Below, one piece after another: positions 42,529-55,467 of a stretch of DNA of 64,000 nt. Position 1 is the stretch's first letter. Each line of letters begins with the position of its first letter. The position numbers and the translations under genes are program-made. A model generated the notes under the pieces. That model did not search any database. It was not told the origin of the DNA and worked only from the letters and a program-made list of their open reading frames with translations. This DNA is from Cryptomeria japonica (taxonomy: Eukaryota; Streptophyta; Pinopsida; Cupressales; Cupressaceae). Where the stretch lies: positions 186,346,770 to 186,410,769 of the forward strand of contig NC_081406.1 in assembly GCF_030272615.1 (NCBI RefSeq). Reading direction: 5' to 3'.

Positions 42529-45465
42529 CAAGGGAATGGATATAAATAGGCAACTCAAAAGATGATGAATTATTTTTTTATTGAATCATTTATATAGAAC
42601 TTCCATTCTGTAACTGTTGAGGAGACCCATTTCAAATCAAGCATGCTTTCAACACTTATTATTAATTCATTTTAGGGAGCTTCTATCAAATTTTACTTTG
42701 TATAGAGGCATTTTAATTGCTTAAGGCCAATGTTCTTACATTTTCCATACCTAGGTTCTATAGATATTTTTCAGAACATTGTATGCACTATGCATCACAC
42801 ACTAGTTGTTGTCACTGAAAATGCCCCTGATATCCAACTAGCTAGATGAAGCTAATGAAAATGTTTGAAATTGTATCTATCATAAGTACCCATAAATTAG
42901 TTGAAATGCAGCCTGAGCAACTCTAGTCCATCAACCATATCTCCCAACAGTTTGTTTTAGTCTTATGGATATTTGAATCTTCAATAAAACTAGTCACAAG
43001 GTTTAATAAGATTTCTTTTGGTCCAACTGAAAATTCATTTGCACCTTAACGTTATAAGGTGCTGAATCAAGTTTCTATGAAGTGATGTGTGGAGAAAAGA
43101 GGACTGTTTTTATCATTTATGATCCCTTTATTACAGGCTCTTAAGTGTATCTCAGGTTACAAAGAGATCAACAATTCCCTTCATAAGATCTGGGGATTAG
43201 ACTTATTCAGCTCTATCTATTAGATTCTTTACTCTTCATAAGTTTTAAACTCCTTGCTAAAAAGATGCAATCTCGTCCCAAACTCTCTGATACCTTGACA
43301 TTGGTATTACCTTTCAACCATTACCATTTAGTATTTGGCATTGACCTCCTCTCACAAAGAAGCATATTTGGAGGACTAACAGGGTCGTAGGCCAATGAGA
43401 CCTTGTTCAAGCTGCATCACCAATGAGACCTTGTTCAAGATGCATCATCTTTTTCTCCTGGATGGAGAGGACGTCTGACTAGAAAGGATCTTCTTGTCAT
43501 GCTTCTTCAAAAAGTGTGTTACAAGGCTCAAACAAAAATTGTGAAGAAGAGCTCTAATAGCAGTGGATTCTTCAACATTTCAAATCCATTGAACCAGAGG
43601 ATTTCACAGAAGTTTTATCAATATAATACTTGTCTATGACAAGTTGTTTCAAAATTCCAAGCTACTATATTTTATATTGATTGCTTTTGCATCATATTTT
43701 GTTGTGCGTCTGTTATTACTATTTAATAATTTATAAATTGGAGTTGAGATATGTGGGATATTTCTACGATGTAATATCCAGTCCTCTTGAAGGCTTCTAG
43801 ACATCCACAGATGTATTTTCTTTTGTTTTTCACTTCCACATACATGCCAACATAAACGTAACAGCAAAAGCTTGCAAGAGGGGTTGAGATAAATTTGATG
43901 GGGCCTCTAAGAGCAACTCTTGCTTAGCAGGGGCAAGTTTTATTCTAAGAGATGTGAAAGGAGGCTTTATATTAGGAGGCTCACAATTTCCAGTGAATAA
44001 AACCAGTAACTATGTGGAGCGGAAAGCCCTTTCTTGTGTGTATTCAAGCTTCTTATTGAGCTGGCTATAAAGAGATTGAAATAGAAGGTGAATGCTGTTA
44101 ATAAAAGTTGTTGTCAAAATTGGAATCTTAAGGCAATCTTAGAAGAAATATCAATCTAGAGAGCTATGTTTTTCTCTTTTCAAATTTTCCATTGTGTGAT
44201 TTATGATTGGGATAATCTGCAAGCTATAATAGAAGTGTGTAACCCATAGCATGCATTTACTTTGTAGCTAAGTGAAGATGGTGTTTGAGGTGGGATAACA
44301 GTGGCTAGATAACATGACTGACCTTTCACATGCTCTAGAAATACTTCATTAATTATAAGGATGCATAGGAGATCTCCAACAACAATGTGGATTTTTTTCT
44401 TTTCTGTATTTTTGCATACCTGTAGGTGGTGCTATTTAGCATGTGACAGGGCCTTAAGGATTTCTTTGGCTAGTGTTTAGCTGGGTATTTTATAGTCATG
44501 GCAGATAGCTACTCAGATAATAGATTGAAACATATTTTCAATTGCAATTCAGTGGCCAACCTCAAGATAGTTAAAGCCATAATGGGAAAAGATGGCTTGG
44601 CAATTTGGTTTTATTCATAGTGGTTCTCGGCAAGGTGGTCGGCAAGATGGTATTTAACTGTGATATTTCTAGTGGCAGTATTCTTGTAATGAATTTTGTT
44701 ATCAGCTATAAGTAGATCTTATATGCATATGGTTGTCTCTTTGGCGCTGCTATGCCTGTTAAAGGTTGTTCGTGCAGGTTGCCCTTTTTATATGTTGTCT
44801 TTCTTATGTTGTGGGGATAAGAAGCCATTAATAGAACCCCAATATCTACATTTAAAAGATAAATGTACACCCAATGTAAAAATGAAACACAAGTGCAATA
44901 ACAGTACATAAGACCTGTGAAAACAAAAGAATGTCATGTACCAGAAAGATTTACAAGCTGTAGATCCATACCATGTACAGTTGTAGATCTTTCCTTGATT
45001 TTAATCTGGTAAGCCCCAAGGCTTAAGGCTCAAATTCTACCCATGTATATTAAGAGGACAAAGATCAAACCCTATTTATACAAGAGCTCCCAGACACCAG
45101 GCATTCCTGATGACACAGGGATTATACCTAATTACAGGGGGAATCACCTCAGCGTTGCTAAAGGTAAAAGCTTTAACACTTGCACTTGCAGCTCTCAATA
45201 CCCAGCGAGAGGATTTCTCCACCCATTAGTAAAGTAATATGCCAACCACTTTTTTAAAACCCTTAACCTGTCACCTTCTTTTAAGCATTTACCATTTAAT
45301 AGAGCATAACAAGTATATGATATATGCAATGGAAGTCTGGTAGTGATAATAAATTACAATACAGATAGATAAAGTCCAGGACATTTTTATCGGCTAATGT
45401 TCACCATTTGACTAATTTTTGACAAACTTTTCAAGAATAAGATTAACTAATTAGCAAATTTTCCA
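42529..45465. other. intergenic, no gene seen
   Basis: AT-rich, with only short frames. A 28-bp tandem duplication sits at 43392-43447. Nothing else is recognised. Confidence 0.45.
43392..43447 (+). repeat. 28-bp tandem duplication
   Basis: CCAATGAGACCTTGTTCAAG plus MTGCATCA, twice in a row with one difference. Confidence 0.9.
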
Positions 45466-45959
45466 AGGGGAAGCGTACCAGTACTGGTTATAGCTAACTT
45501 CGTGCACCCACAGATCCTAAATGGTACATCGGATTTCGACCATTTTTTTTTTGTTGTCTCCATTTGCGACTTAACTGCTTATAGCTAAGGTTCTGGCTTC
45601 TGGGTAGTAACAACACACGCAGTGGGATCAGTTATGCGCACAAGGGTCAAAAAGTACACATTTCAAAGTGTCACCCGATACCTACTTAAAGATGTTCCAA
45701 TTACCGTCCACTTAAAATTGCCAGTACTTGTGAAAAAATGTCCCAATAGTTGTGCACAAATGTCCTAGTAGTGGTGCACAAATGGGCCAATTATGGATCA
45801 AAAAAGCTAAAAAGTGATTGGCCATTGGTACATGTGAAACTCATTAATGAGCTGTTCATTATCACTTTTTTGGCTCCTTTAAAATTAGTGATTGGGGGGT
45901 TGGGTGCACAAGGAGTGATTGGTTATTAGAACACAATCCACTACTGGTACTCTTCCCCT
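45466..45959. mobile_element. probable MITE with terminal inverted repeats
   Basis: The left end AGGGGAAGCGTACCAGTACT and the right end, read on the other strand, AGGGGAAGAGTACCAGTAGT match over 22 bases with two differences. The inside is non-coding and carries subterminal repeats (GTGCACAAATG twice, AGTGATTGG three times). A TAA follows the right end and CAA precedes the left, so a 3-bp TAA-type duplication with one change is possible, as in PIF/Harbinger elements; this is uncertain. 494 bp is a normal MITE size. Confidence 0.7.
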
Positions 45960-46135
45960 AATATACCTAGAGATTTTATACCAAAATTTAAAAATGCTTT
46001 TCAATTCGCCAAATCTGCAACGATGAATAGTAAACTATGTTCCACAGCATTTTGGGGATGGGGATGGGTAGATGGCAGGATGACAGGGACACATTTCGAG
46101 GACAGCAGTCTGAGGACCAATTTTTTGGGACAGCA

Positions 46136-46258
46136 ATACATGTATATGAATATACATATACATATACATATATATACAGCATATATACATATATATATGT
46201 ATATGTACATGTATACATGTACATATGCATATATATGTATATACATATACATATATAG
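46136..46258. repeat. TATACA/TACATA microsatellite
   Basis: Alternating ATACATAT and TATGTACATG units, largely self-complementary. Frames across it (Tyr/Ile/His repeats) are artefacts. Confidence 0.95.
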
Positions 46259-46704
46259 TGTGACAGAATGAGAGAGAGATTCAAATTTCTACAAGTTAAT
46301 GGACAACAGTATAACATCAGCAATATAACATGACACCGTTAAAATGATGATGTCTAATGTCTGCAAAAGCCCGCATGCCAACCACATTTTAGAAAAAAAT
46401 GTTTATCTGCACTTCTCATGCAATACCACACCATGGCCAATGCAGCTTTAATCTCTTTTGCAACGGACTCTAATACCATATCGAAAATGTTAAAATTTGA
46501 CACTTTTTTGAACAATGAGATTAAAAATCCAAATTATTGCTGTTACTGTTAACTATTATATAACTTATATCATTAGCTATGAATCTGAATCAAGATATAT
46601 TTATTTCTGGTGTTATAATGCTGTTATAATGCTGTCATGATATATTTAACAGTTTTTTTAATGTTATGAATGATTTGTCCTTTTAAACATTATATAATTT
46701 GACT

Positions 46705-46925
46705 TGCCATCAGGGACGTCTGGCCATCCCTGGGAGGGTCGTGGGATGTATTACACATCTCCAACCGTCGCAGGCATTTCCTATTTCTGCAACACATTTC
46801 AGAAGCATTTTGAAGATTTGAAGATTTTTGAGGATGACTAGGGGATGTCCCCTCCCACCCCCCATACCCAAAACGCCATTGGGGACGGGAATGGGATTTG
46901 AGGGCTGGGGAAATGTCTCAGTGGA
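46705..46925. repeat. GGGGACG-rich island, copy 2
   Basis: Contains CAGGGACGTCTGGCC, CATCCCTGGGAG, ACCGTCGCAGGCA, GACTAGGGGATGTCCCC and TTGGGGACGGG. It shares these phrases with 9775-10012, where GACTAGGGACG and CCCCGTCGCAG occur. Non-coding. Confidence 0.6.
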
Positions 46926-48451
46926 ACACAGTTAGTAAATCTTATGTTTTTCCTTCGAATTAATCTTAAATATTTCTCTTAGTTCCTGAGATTAACATAA
47001 TCACTTATCATTCTAAATTTGTAAGAAAATTGTCCAAGTCCTAAAATTTTCTGTGTATATCCCATTCCCAGTCAATCAAAAACAAGTGAGCCAGCATCAG
47101 CAACAAGTAGAACACCCATCTTCAGCAATATCACAGTTTCTGCTAGCCAAATAGGTGGGTTTGGTCGAGCAGTTAGAGATTAGGCAACTGTCCACCTCTC
47201 GTCGCAATCAGGCAATTGCCCAAACTAGAAAGGGAACTGAAAGCTTTTTCTAAGTGAATGCAGAGTCATTTGCAGTTGAACAGCCCCATGTTGTATGATG
47301 TTTTAACCACTGCCAGCATTTTTATAGAATTATGTATAGGAACTATCATTTCATTCTTTGAGAATAAAGTTTTCAGAAAAGATCACCCAGTGAAAGACTA
47401 CCATTTGACAAAGAAAGCATTCCTTCTGTAAATGCTGCCAATTAACAAGCCCCTCAGCCAAAGACCTTTTACAGTTTCCTGTGGAAAAACTCATTGCTAT
47501 GATTTTTCAGGTGAAGATTCCAGATTTCTAATTCTTGGGTTACATAGACCTTCTTGCCCAGTAAAAATAGCAGTAGCCCCCTCCATGGAACTTCTTTTCC
47601 AGTAAAAAATAGCAGTGGCCCCCTCTATGGAACTGCATCCATAGTTAATTTCCCATAGGGCTAATTGATCACAAAGTACAAGTGACCATGATTACAGATC
47701 TTATAGAATATTCACTCACCAAATCCCAGTACCAAATATCAGTATATATATTTTTTCTTCTTTTGCAAGTGCAAGAAGTGTGGAGAGTCAGAAATCAAGT
47801 GCTAATCCACCCATATTAATATGCCCAAGTTCAAAGCTTATTTAGGGAAAAATATTGCAGTGAACCTAGTTCATGTCTTATACTACAACTTATTTGTGGA
47901 TTCATATTCTGTTTTGGTTATTACTCATTTTAGTTTTCTATTTTTAATATTTCTAAATGTCTAATTTCTTACATATTATAGTATCTGCCAGTTCAGTAGA
48001 CAACAGATTTTTCAACTTAAGATATGCACCAGGGATAAAGGCCTATAGGTAGAGGCATGGCGATCCTAGTGGGGATTGCACCAAGTGCCCCACAGTGTAA
48101 TGCTTGAGATTTTGCGTTGTTCGGTGAAATCCAATTAAGGCTTAAATACCATTGTTGATGGATATTCTCCCCTCTTCATCACCTGAGCCTTGCACCTGAC
48201 CTTGTCGATTGAGGTCCACCTTTGGCGTTCCCTGCATTCGGCAACTTGGATGTAGTAACCAACCCAATTCTTACACTTACAATGTCTGCTGAGGATTTTA
48301 ACCTAATTCTCTGTTTTGGAAGCCCTATTGTTTTTACCACTTGAACTCATTTCATTGAATTACCGAGTATGTGATCTGAACCCCTAGAGATAGCTTTCGT
48401 TTAGAACTCACACCCACGAGTTCCTTTTGAAATTTTATACCCAAGTTTATG
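46926..48451. other. intergenic, no gene seen
   Basis: AT-rich sequence with a short local repeat of CCAGTAAAAAATAGCAG and CCCCCTCYATGGAACT at about 47560-47630. Nothing else recognised. Confidence 0.4.
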
Positions 48452-48514
48452 TCAATTCATCACTTTTGGAACCCACAAACGAACTGAATATATAGCAGTA
48501 ACAAATTTTACCTT

Positions 48515-48985
48515 TTTATCCTCATTGAAGACTAGACTGGATAGAGATAAACGCCCAGTAGTCAAATAAGAGTAAAACTTCAGCACTTCCTCCCAAGGCC
48601 GGTCGTACAAATATTCATAGGACTCCCTGCCATGGCCATTATTCATTAAAAACAAACCCACCGAAAACATCTTCTCCAATACTTTTACAGAGTAAATGGA
48701 AACTGCTCTGTGAAAAAAAATATATCAATGATACATACCTGGCTGTCCATCTGAATGCTCTGCATTCGTCCTGGTGATCATAATGAGCGTAGACTTTCTC
48801 TGTTTGATCTTTCATATCTGTTGCTCCTTTAATGGCCTTCGCGTTTCGAAGAGCTTTAAAGCATTGCTTTAGCAGCTTCATGAAAAGTGCGACATGTTCA
48901 GTGGGAAATCTTCTTCTTGGTCTACCTGAACTATTTTTTCCTCCTCTTTTAGGTAACTTCATAAACATAGAATAGCCAAAGACAT
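48515..48985 (-). pseudogene. unidentified coding-like fragment
   Basis: Two minus-strand frames look like real protein: PRRRFPTEHVALFMKLLKQC to AFRWTA, and VLEKMFSVGLFLMNNGHGRE to SLVFNEDKK. Between them GTATGT (48738) and TTTTTTTTCACAG (48708) look like a donor and an acceptor, and joining there keeps the frame. However, the gap is only 31 nt, too short for a normal plant intron. A GTAAAATTTG donor follows NEDKK at about 48515. No protein family is recognised. It could be an exon of an unknown gene, a captured fragment or a decayed copy. Confidence 0.35.
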
Positions 48986-49945
48986 TAATCTTAGGTTGAA
49001 ATAAACTAGCACTTGCATCAAAAGGTGCAATGGTTATGCCGGTAGAAAATATATATACTTTGTATAATGTATTGAAGTGTTCAAAATTCTAAAATATTAA
49101 ATATGAAAAAATGTAAATTAATTTGAAAAAATAAATTGTATAAAAAGTAATTTGCGGATTTTTATAATAATTGTGATCATGAAAGAAATTAAGGATGTAT
49201 TTTTTTGCAAATTATATAAGATTAATTGAAGTAGATAGAAATTTATGATTGCAATAAATGAATATTTGAAAATTAAATATGGGGATAAGACATTTAGCTT
49301 GCAAAATAAAGATGTTGTACATAATCATTTTACAACAAAGAACAACAAAAAATTGGTGCTAACATTTGCCACAGGGGTCTCACTTAGTGAACTTGGGTTA
49401 TAGCAAGTGTTCATGGCATACTAAAGAATCCCCCTATTTTCAAAAAATATTGCCCTAAACTCATTTTTTTTCACCCTCTCCTAATACACAACCTAAATTG
49501 AAAGCCCCTCTATTTTCACCAGATATTGTATTTTTTCATAGCCCGAATTAAAAAGCTCCCTATTTTCACCGATAGGTAATATATTGTACCCTCATTTTTG
49601 GGATATTAAACCCCCCAATGTGAATGCACGTGATATAATATTGCCTAGTGACGCCCCCGTGACATTTGCACATCTCTTGAGAATACTCACTTTAATCTAA
49701 AATGTAAATTCTCTTTTTAGTTCCTTCCTAGAGGCCATGTTAGAATTTTTTTTAAAAGACTAAACTTTCTAACTCATGGCATGGCTTATAAATTTAAAGT
49801 AAATGTTTTTCAAAAAAAAAAAATTGAATTGATTAATATCTTTGAATAATACTAAAATATAGGTATTTTATTTATCAAGATTTCATTTTTAGTTGTAAAG
49901 TAATTTATTATTCTATATTTTAGTTTTATAAAAATAAATTAATCA
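48986..49945. other. intergenic, AT-rich, no gene seen
   Basis: Very AT-rich; repeated short CCCTATTTTCACC phrases at 49430-49590. No frame of interest. Confidence 0.45.
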
Positions 49946-49954
49946 ATCCATTTT

Positions 49955-49956
49955 CG

Positions 49957-50012
<56 letters not shown>

Positions 50013-50083
50013 TACAATTACATATACACATGCATATACATGTATGTATGTATGTATATGTATGTATAATATACATACATACA

Positions 50084-50120
<37 letters not shown>
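49955..50120. repeat. compound microsatellite
   Basis: About ten CACATA units, then a TGTATG/CATACA inverted section, then a GT run to 50119. Low-complexity frames here are artefacts. Confidence 0.95.
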
Positions 50121-50759
50121 TGTGGCTAAAGAGTAGATAATACAAAAGAACCACAAAATTTCTCACCTTTGATTCCTCTCATCAAAGGAAGCCAACTACA
50201 TTAGCCATTGAAACAAATAAATCTTTCAAAATATTTAATTTGCATGTTTTCCAAAGCATGTAGGGCATTTGCTTTAGTGATTTCTAGTTAGCTCCATAAA
50301 TTTTTGAAATACTTATTTGTAATATTGTTGTTGCTATTTATAGGGGAAAAATAGATACTAGTTAATATTTTTAAATAAGTCTTGTTGATCCTATAAAATT
50401 TAAAGAAACCTGTGTAGAATCATAAATTACCACTTTAGACACAAAAGGAAAAACTCTCTTTGAATGCTTGCTTAAAGTGTGATAAATTAATCAGGTAAGA
50501 ATACTTCCTTATGTGTGTTTGTAATCTGTCTGTCAACAGACACCAACTTGGAAGGAGGGAAGTACTTGAGGAATCGTACTTCATTGGAGCTACGTTCTCT
50601 TTAGACATAATTTCCTCTAGATAAAATAGACCGAGTTAAGAACATATTTGATGTAAGCTAACATTTATTAATATCAGTGCTACTATTCTATTGTGACATA
50701 TTACATTATTGAACCAATAACCCTTATTGTGCACTTCAAAAATTGCCTACAATAAACTC
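50121..50759. other. intergenic, no gene seen
   Basis: AT-rich sequence with no recognised feature. Confidence 0.4.
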
Positions 50760-52110
50760 AAGTTTGGATCGGGGATCGGGGATAGGCCATCCTTGATAGC
50801 CTTTAGCAACTAAAAATAAAGACCCTTGAAGATGGATGTCTAATAGTTAACTCAGTGTAGATTAGGGGTCAAGGATCAAGAAGGTCATCAAGACCTTTAA
50901 CGTTTAAGACATAAGCAGACCTGAAGCTTGATCTGCGAAGGGTTGAGAAGTAGATTGCTAGTGAAGATCAGGGGTTAGGGGAATTGGAGGATTAGGATTA
51001 AAAATAAATAAATGCCACTCTCCATCCCCAATGCATGATATCTAATTGGGGATCAAGGACTAGGGGTGAAGGGACAACTCAATTTCAAGAATTGGCCAAG
51101 CCCAATCACCAAAGCTCAATGGACTTAATTTATTTTTTCATGTTGGGGGTCGAGGTCTTTCATTTCTTATCAAAATAGTTTCACTTGTCCATTTTTCAAT
51201 TGGAAACAGAGGTTTAATGTGATTGGTATGAGTCAGAGATCGATGATTCCCGATCATAATTAATGTGATACTATCAAATGTAGAGAGTTGTGAGGCTCAA
51301 TTCTCAATCTATTCACACACTAATTTAGCATTTGGTATTTCAAAGGTTTAGTTTCGTGATTTGTTTTGAGTTTCATAGTTAGTTTTTCACTTTCATTTAA
51401 AGCCTAAATTCTAAGTTCACTGACATGAAATATTTGACCAGCAAACCCTTGGGTAAATGTCGCAAGGATCTAGGGGCATACGTGGGGGTCATGGTGAGTT
51501 AGGGCAAGCATAGAGAGCCCAAACAACCTAGTTCTAACTCCCAAGAAAGAACATGGAAGCATTATAAAGGGTTTGTGTGGAAAGAAGACCAAAAAGAATG
51601 AAAGAAAAGGAAGAATTATGCATAGAAGAACCCTAGGAGACACTCCTAAACACAATAGTCCAAAAAATAAAGAAACCCACAACAAAAACAAAAAACTCTT
51701 GCTCTGTATAAATGAACAAGATACCCTTGACATCTGAAAGATGACACTTACTCACCAATCACCAAATCTCCACTTGCAATTGATTATTTGTGCCACTCAC
51801 ATGTAAAAAAGAATTCTCCAAGGTCTTCAAAATGCCAAGGTAGAGGTGAGAAAATGAGTCGATGAAGAATTATTTTATAGACAATCAAGTGACATCATGG
51901 GGGGTGACCTACTGCATTAAATGCAGTCGATGATCAAGGGTAAAAAGAGAGTACACCCAAAGAAAAGGACCTATGGGGGTTAGGGTTAGGGAATCAGGGA
52001 TCACCCATCACTAGGTAATCCTCGAACCCCTAACATCCAATCCCAAGAGGGAAAAGGAAGTTGGGTATCATGGTTCCAACTTGAAGCCAGTGACCTTCAA
52101 AATAACGAGG
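50760..52110. repeat. region with scattered GGGGATC/GGGGTTAGGG phrases
   Basis: Many loose repeats such as GATCGGGGATCGGGGATAGG, TAGGGGTCAAGGATCAAG, ATTGGGGATCAAGGACTAGG and GGGGTTAGGGTTAGGG. They look like an eroded LTR or minisatellite-like DNA. The only longer frame (51470-51733, minus) is hydrophobic without a recognised family. Confidence 0.4.
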
Positions 52111-54203
52111 CCCAAAATCAAGGAGAGGAAAGGGAGACCAAGCACAAATTTGGGGTTGAGGATGAAGAGTTCCCAAGATCATTAGGGAGCTTTCCAAGCT
52201 TGAAGCCTAAAGCCCAAAAGATAACAAAACAAGAAGGCAAGGAAAAGCAAGAAAACCACTAAGGGGCAACACTCTTAGGGAAAAACAAGAAAAAGTAATT
52301 GGGGGTCCCTACTTTTCCAAGTGACTAAGTGGGGGTGAGTTGTGAAGTATAACAAGTATTTTAGTCTTTGTCTACTCGATAGTTGAATGATCTAATAGGT
52401 GTTGCCCTCCTAATTATTATATGCATTCTTTAATATATATATATATTATCTTCTCTCATGAATTAGTCTTGAATGTTGAAGTTTTGAGAGCTTGTTAAGA
52501 AGTAGATGCATGATTTTATGGATTTGTATTGTTCTCCTTATTTTTTGGTCTTAATATATGAAATTATTTCTAAGGACTTATTTGGAGAGGTGTTGGAAAT
52601 GGTTAGTGGCTTTGGGCATATTCCCTTATTTTGTGGGAATGCTTGGTTAAGTTTGGTCTATTTTATGTGAGAGGTTTGCATCTATTACTGTCAATTTTTA
52701 TCATGATTTGATTGTTAGATATTAACATCCTTTTAGTTTGGGAGTGTTGAAGGAGATATCTCACACTGTCTGAAAAATGTTAGTATGGTACAACCTGCAT
52801 GGTTTGATTTACATTTTCTCTTTTTCTTGATATAATTATCTTCTTCCTAAAGTTTCTTATGTTTATGGAGTTAGTTTATTTCTTAGCAAGTTTGGAGGAC
52901 TTGGAAGAGTTATTTGGATTGGTGATAAGATATATATTTTGTATATCACTGGATATTTCTTTGACACTATGTGATAGAGAAGTTAACTACATCCTCTATG
53001 AGAAGTGTTATAGGACCTATTAATGCTTTGATCTTATTTTTCAGATTTGTTCCATTACCTATGTAGTGGGAGTTCTTGGATATACTGGTTTTTAACTATC
53101 AATTTATCCTTTTAGTCTATAGGTTACTAATAAGATGATAAGTTTGTATGTTTCACTATTTGGGATCTAAGAGTTATGTAGTTTAGTGGGTTCTCTTTAC
53201 CCATTAGGTATATTGAAGGCTTATATGCGGATTGTCTATATCCACATATCAGTTTAGTGTTGATGTAAAAAAAATTATTTGGCGTTGTTTGTGGTCACTT
53301 TTGCATTAATTTTTTTCATTCAGAAAAGGGTATGTATGATTAAAGGTGGTGAATATACAAGGACTTGTTTGCAATTTTGAGTTGTGATGTTGATAGCATG
53401 AAGTTCTACCTATGTTGCTTGGTTGAACCTAGTTTAAGATATGGATAGTTTCAATGAGCTAGCAACCTACCATGGTTGCTAAAATTGGTATGAGTGTGAC
53501 AGACACTTAGAGTCATTTGTTAACTTTTAAATTTGATGCTTGTGTTCATGTATAGATTGGTGCAAGTTATAGTGACAATTGATTCACCTTAGCACATGTT
53601 CCTTATTTTTTCATGGGTGACATGTTTTAGGGATTTTTTTGCTTGAGATGGTGTTTATCATGGCTACTTTTGTACATATCTTGTTGGACCACAAAGGCAT
53701 GTGGAAGAATTTATGATACACGGTTGGCTAAGGGACATTCTTCGTTGTTGGTTTCTCCTTGTAGAGGTGCAAGAATGGGGTTGACTAATCTAATCATACA
53801 AACCAAGAATCAAACCCATTCACATCAACATACATTGGGGAAACAACTAACAAGCCCAACTTCAAACCTAATTGTAGAGCTAGGCATAATGCTTGATTAT
53901 TTCCTTTTGTTGTATGTAGATGTAATTTGATAAGAGAATGATTAAATGCAAGAACTAGGGCTAATGATGCAAAATTTAGAGCAAACAACATAAATAGTAA
54001 GCTACATATTAGATATGGGGACTCTAAGTACAGATCTTGAAATAAGAGTCACATAGGAACCTGTGTCTGGAATTTGAGCCTAAAAGTGAAGGACTATGTG
54101 GCTAGGCAACCTAGTCCTACAAGTGTCTGGTGCAGATATCACAAATAGATATGAGATAAGGATGTTACTATAAATATCTCCCTAAACTTTTGTTGGAAAA
54201 GCA
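52111..54203. other. intergenic or eroded element, no gene seen
   Basis: AT-rich with a TA run at about 52435. The part nearest 54203 should be the 3' side of the older gag-protease element, but its LTR could not be delimited. Confidence 0.4.
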
Positions 54204-55467
54204 TTAGACTATGTGGCTAAACCACAATGTCAGAAAAGGACCACGCTCTAATGATGAATCACTATGGGTGTTACTGGGAGCTAGAGTTAAAGCTTTTGAA
54301 AATGTTGAAGATAACTCATGATTGATCTCAACAACTTCATACATATCATTAGAACCATTAATATCCATATTATTATTATCATCAACATCATCATCCAAAT
54401 TAATTACAATAGGATACCTCATGCATAGAGGATATGAAGAAGAAGAATCATTTTGCATAAATAATTTTAATTTTTAATGAGGATGATTAAGATAAACCTT
54501 CTCCCTAGGATTGGGTGAGGGTTGGCAAAATGGGACCAAGTCAATATTCAATGGCTTGGGGGGGGGGGAGACTCTTTGGGAAGCAAGCTCATGAGCCTTA
54601 ACACGATGTCTTCTCTTCTTATGACTCAAACCTTGTGGAGGTTGTGGATCACTCAATAGAGGCTTCTTTTCTTCCTTTGTAGAAGGGGGAATGGAAGAAA
54701 CCTCACTAGGTTGAGAGATACAAGATTTTGGGAATTTTTCTCTTTGACCTCCATAGGATTTAGGAGGTGGAACCACAATATATATAAGACGAATGGGAGA
54801 GGTAGGAAGAAGTCCAGGTCTAGTATGCCGAAGCAGAATATCCATATCCATAGGCAAAGAATCATTAGGTTTACTCAAGGTTGATATCCTTTCAGATTGT
54901 AACTTTTGATAAGATTGGAAAATGACATCTTGATGAGGTTGCAAAGGTTGAAGTTTTAGAGGCCAAGCAATCAAGGTTAAAGTTTCCACAATTGGCTAAG
55001 GGCTTCTAAAGACTATGATCTTGATCTTTATAACACACCCATTATGAGGGAATTTCAAACAATTTATAAAGGTAGAAAGTATAGATTTCATGGAGTCAAG
55101 ATAAGGGTGTCCCAACTTCACACAAAATTGGTCTGGGGTAGGGAAAATGACAAAGGTAACATTTGGGCACTTACTAACAACTTCTATAGGAAGGGTAATG
55201 GAACCTATAGAGGGATAAGTGAAACCATCATGCACCTTAAACATATCATCATATTTAAATCATATGTATCTTGATATAATTGTTGTGTACAGAGATGTTC
55301 TTTCATGATAATATTCACCATACATATTGGATCTATGAGCACTCCTCATGAGAGCTTTCCTTTAATCTTCATAGTAATGTATAATGGTCCATCAAGTAAT
55401 TTAATGATATCTCTTGAGTCAAAGGTGATACAAATGTCACACTTAGGGTTAGGTTGCTCAATAAAGC
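54204..55467 (-). pseudogene. older gag-protease element, 3' part
   Basis: Minus-strand pieces line up with the C-terminal half of the 983-codon frame at 57.9-60.8 kb. Matching blocks: FIEQPNPKCDICITFDSRD against FVEQQKIPKEPSITFDSSE; DGPLYITMKIKGK against DGPLYIVAKVKNT; GVLIDPICMVNIIMKEH against GVLIDPSCMVNIIMEEF; SIGSITLPIEVVSKCPNVTF; KLGHPYLDSMKSI; and the acidic YPIVINLDDDVDDNNN block. At least one TGA lies just before GVLIDP. The sequence is interrupted at 55467 by the younger element and resumes at 63274. Confidence 0.85.

Noticed and set aside
44696-44911. 71-codon frame in the 42.5-45.4 kb gap
   Set aside because: Open on both strands over the same bases, no domain, no splice signals; probably chance.
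51960-52000. GGGTTAGGGTTAGGG, telomere-like
   Set aside because: Only two or three units, in a region full of other G-rich phrases; the plant telomere unit is TTTAGGG. Not a telomeric tract.
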